This document shows, piece after piece, positions 6,378 to 6,430 of a DNA stretch of 6,430 bases (position 1 is the first letter of the stretch; each line of letters starts with the position of its first letter). The stretch is taken from assembly GCA_018224485.1 (NCBI GenBank), contig JAGTVE010000135.1, forward strand, positions 1-6,430, in the 5' to 3' direction. Both the position numbers and the translations under genes were made by a program. Source of the stretch: Thioalkalivibrio sp. GTDB lineage: Bacteria; Pseudomonadota; Gammaproteobacteria; Ectothiorhodospirales; Ectothiorhodospiraceae. The notes below the pieces were generated by a model. It saw nothing but the letters and a program-made list of their open reading frames with translations. It made no database searches and had not been told where the DNA came from.

Positions 6378-6430
6378 TCAGCTCGTCTGACTATTCAAAT
6401 AACCATCCGAGCCGGAGAACCGGATCAAAC

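Larger units (their letters stand above)
5990..6430. other. Gene-poor right end of the window
   Basis: No intact gene is supported in these 441 bases. Besides the two repeats and the possible minus-strand remnant, 6114-6170 is a short unique spacer with no signal I can name. From about 6384 the composition turns less GC-rich (CTGACTATTCAAATAACC), and GGAGAA at 6413-6418 resembles a ribosome binding site that would suit a + strand gene starting at or just past the right edge. A + strand frame from the ATG at 6318 is also open to the edge, but its codon use is not gene-like. Confidence 0.5.

Noticed and set aside
6318..6430. + strand frame from the ATG at 6318, open to the right edge
   Set aside because: Third-position GC is low compared with the true genes and no ribosome binding site precedes it, so it is probably chance.
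1..6430. A defence system, mobile element or CRISPR array
   Set aside because: No transposase, integrase, nuclease, toxin-antitoxin pair or spaced direct repeat is seen; the SF1 ATPase is explained by the HelD family and is not accompanied by a nuclease partner.

Overview
The window is GC-rich chromosomal DNA from a bacterium, most likely a proteobacterium. That placement is an inference. It rests on the very GC-biased codon third positions, the Shine-Dalgarno site before the third gene, and GC-rich palindromic intergenic repeats of a type common in proteobacterial genomes. The ATPase has a conspicuously acidic cytoplasmic region, which would fit a salt-adapted organism, but this is only a hint. 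There are no marker genes to settle the lineage.

Layout, all three genes on the + strand. (1) 6-908 is a 300-residue EamA/DMT-superfamily membrane transporter; its reading frame is open to the left edge, so its true start may lie outside. A strong hairpin overlaps its stop codon. (2) 981-3080 is a 699-residue HelD-type superfamily 1 ATPase. It has the N-terminal coiled coil, the PYFGR and DWRAP motifs and the full set of UvrD-like motor motifs of the RNA-polymerase-recycling HelD/HelR family. (3) After a 224-base gap, 3305-5989 is an 894-residue P-type ATPase of the P2 (Ca2+-type) class, starting with GTG behind a good ribosome binding site. Its membrane residues fit a one-site calcium pump better than a two-site SERCA-like one. 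Its TAG stop codon forms the loop of a perfect 7-bp hairpin. (4) 5990-6430 has no intact gene. It holds a run of four consecutive stem-loops (about 6028-6092, inside a CCCTC...GAGGGG-bounded element), an 11-bp perfect palindrome (6175-6198), and a minus-strand stretch (6212-6377) with gene-like codon use that looks like a gene remnant. The last ~50 bases are relatively AT-rich and may be the leader of a gene beyond the right edge.

The three genes do not form an obvious pathway: solute transport, transcription-complex recycling and cation efflux. The 72- and 224-base gaps and the hairpins at gene ends suggest separate or loosely coupled transcription units. No defence system, mobile element, CRISPR array or RNA gene is visible. 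The items most worth a second look are the HelD homologue outside its classical Gram-positive setting, the one-site cation-binding signature of the ATPase, and the repeat cluster with the adjacent gene remnant. I did not find a clearly new biological system.
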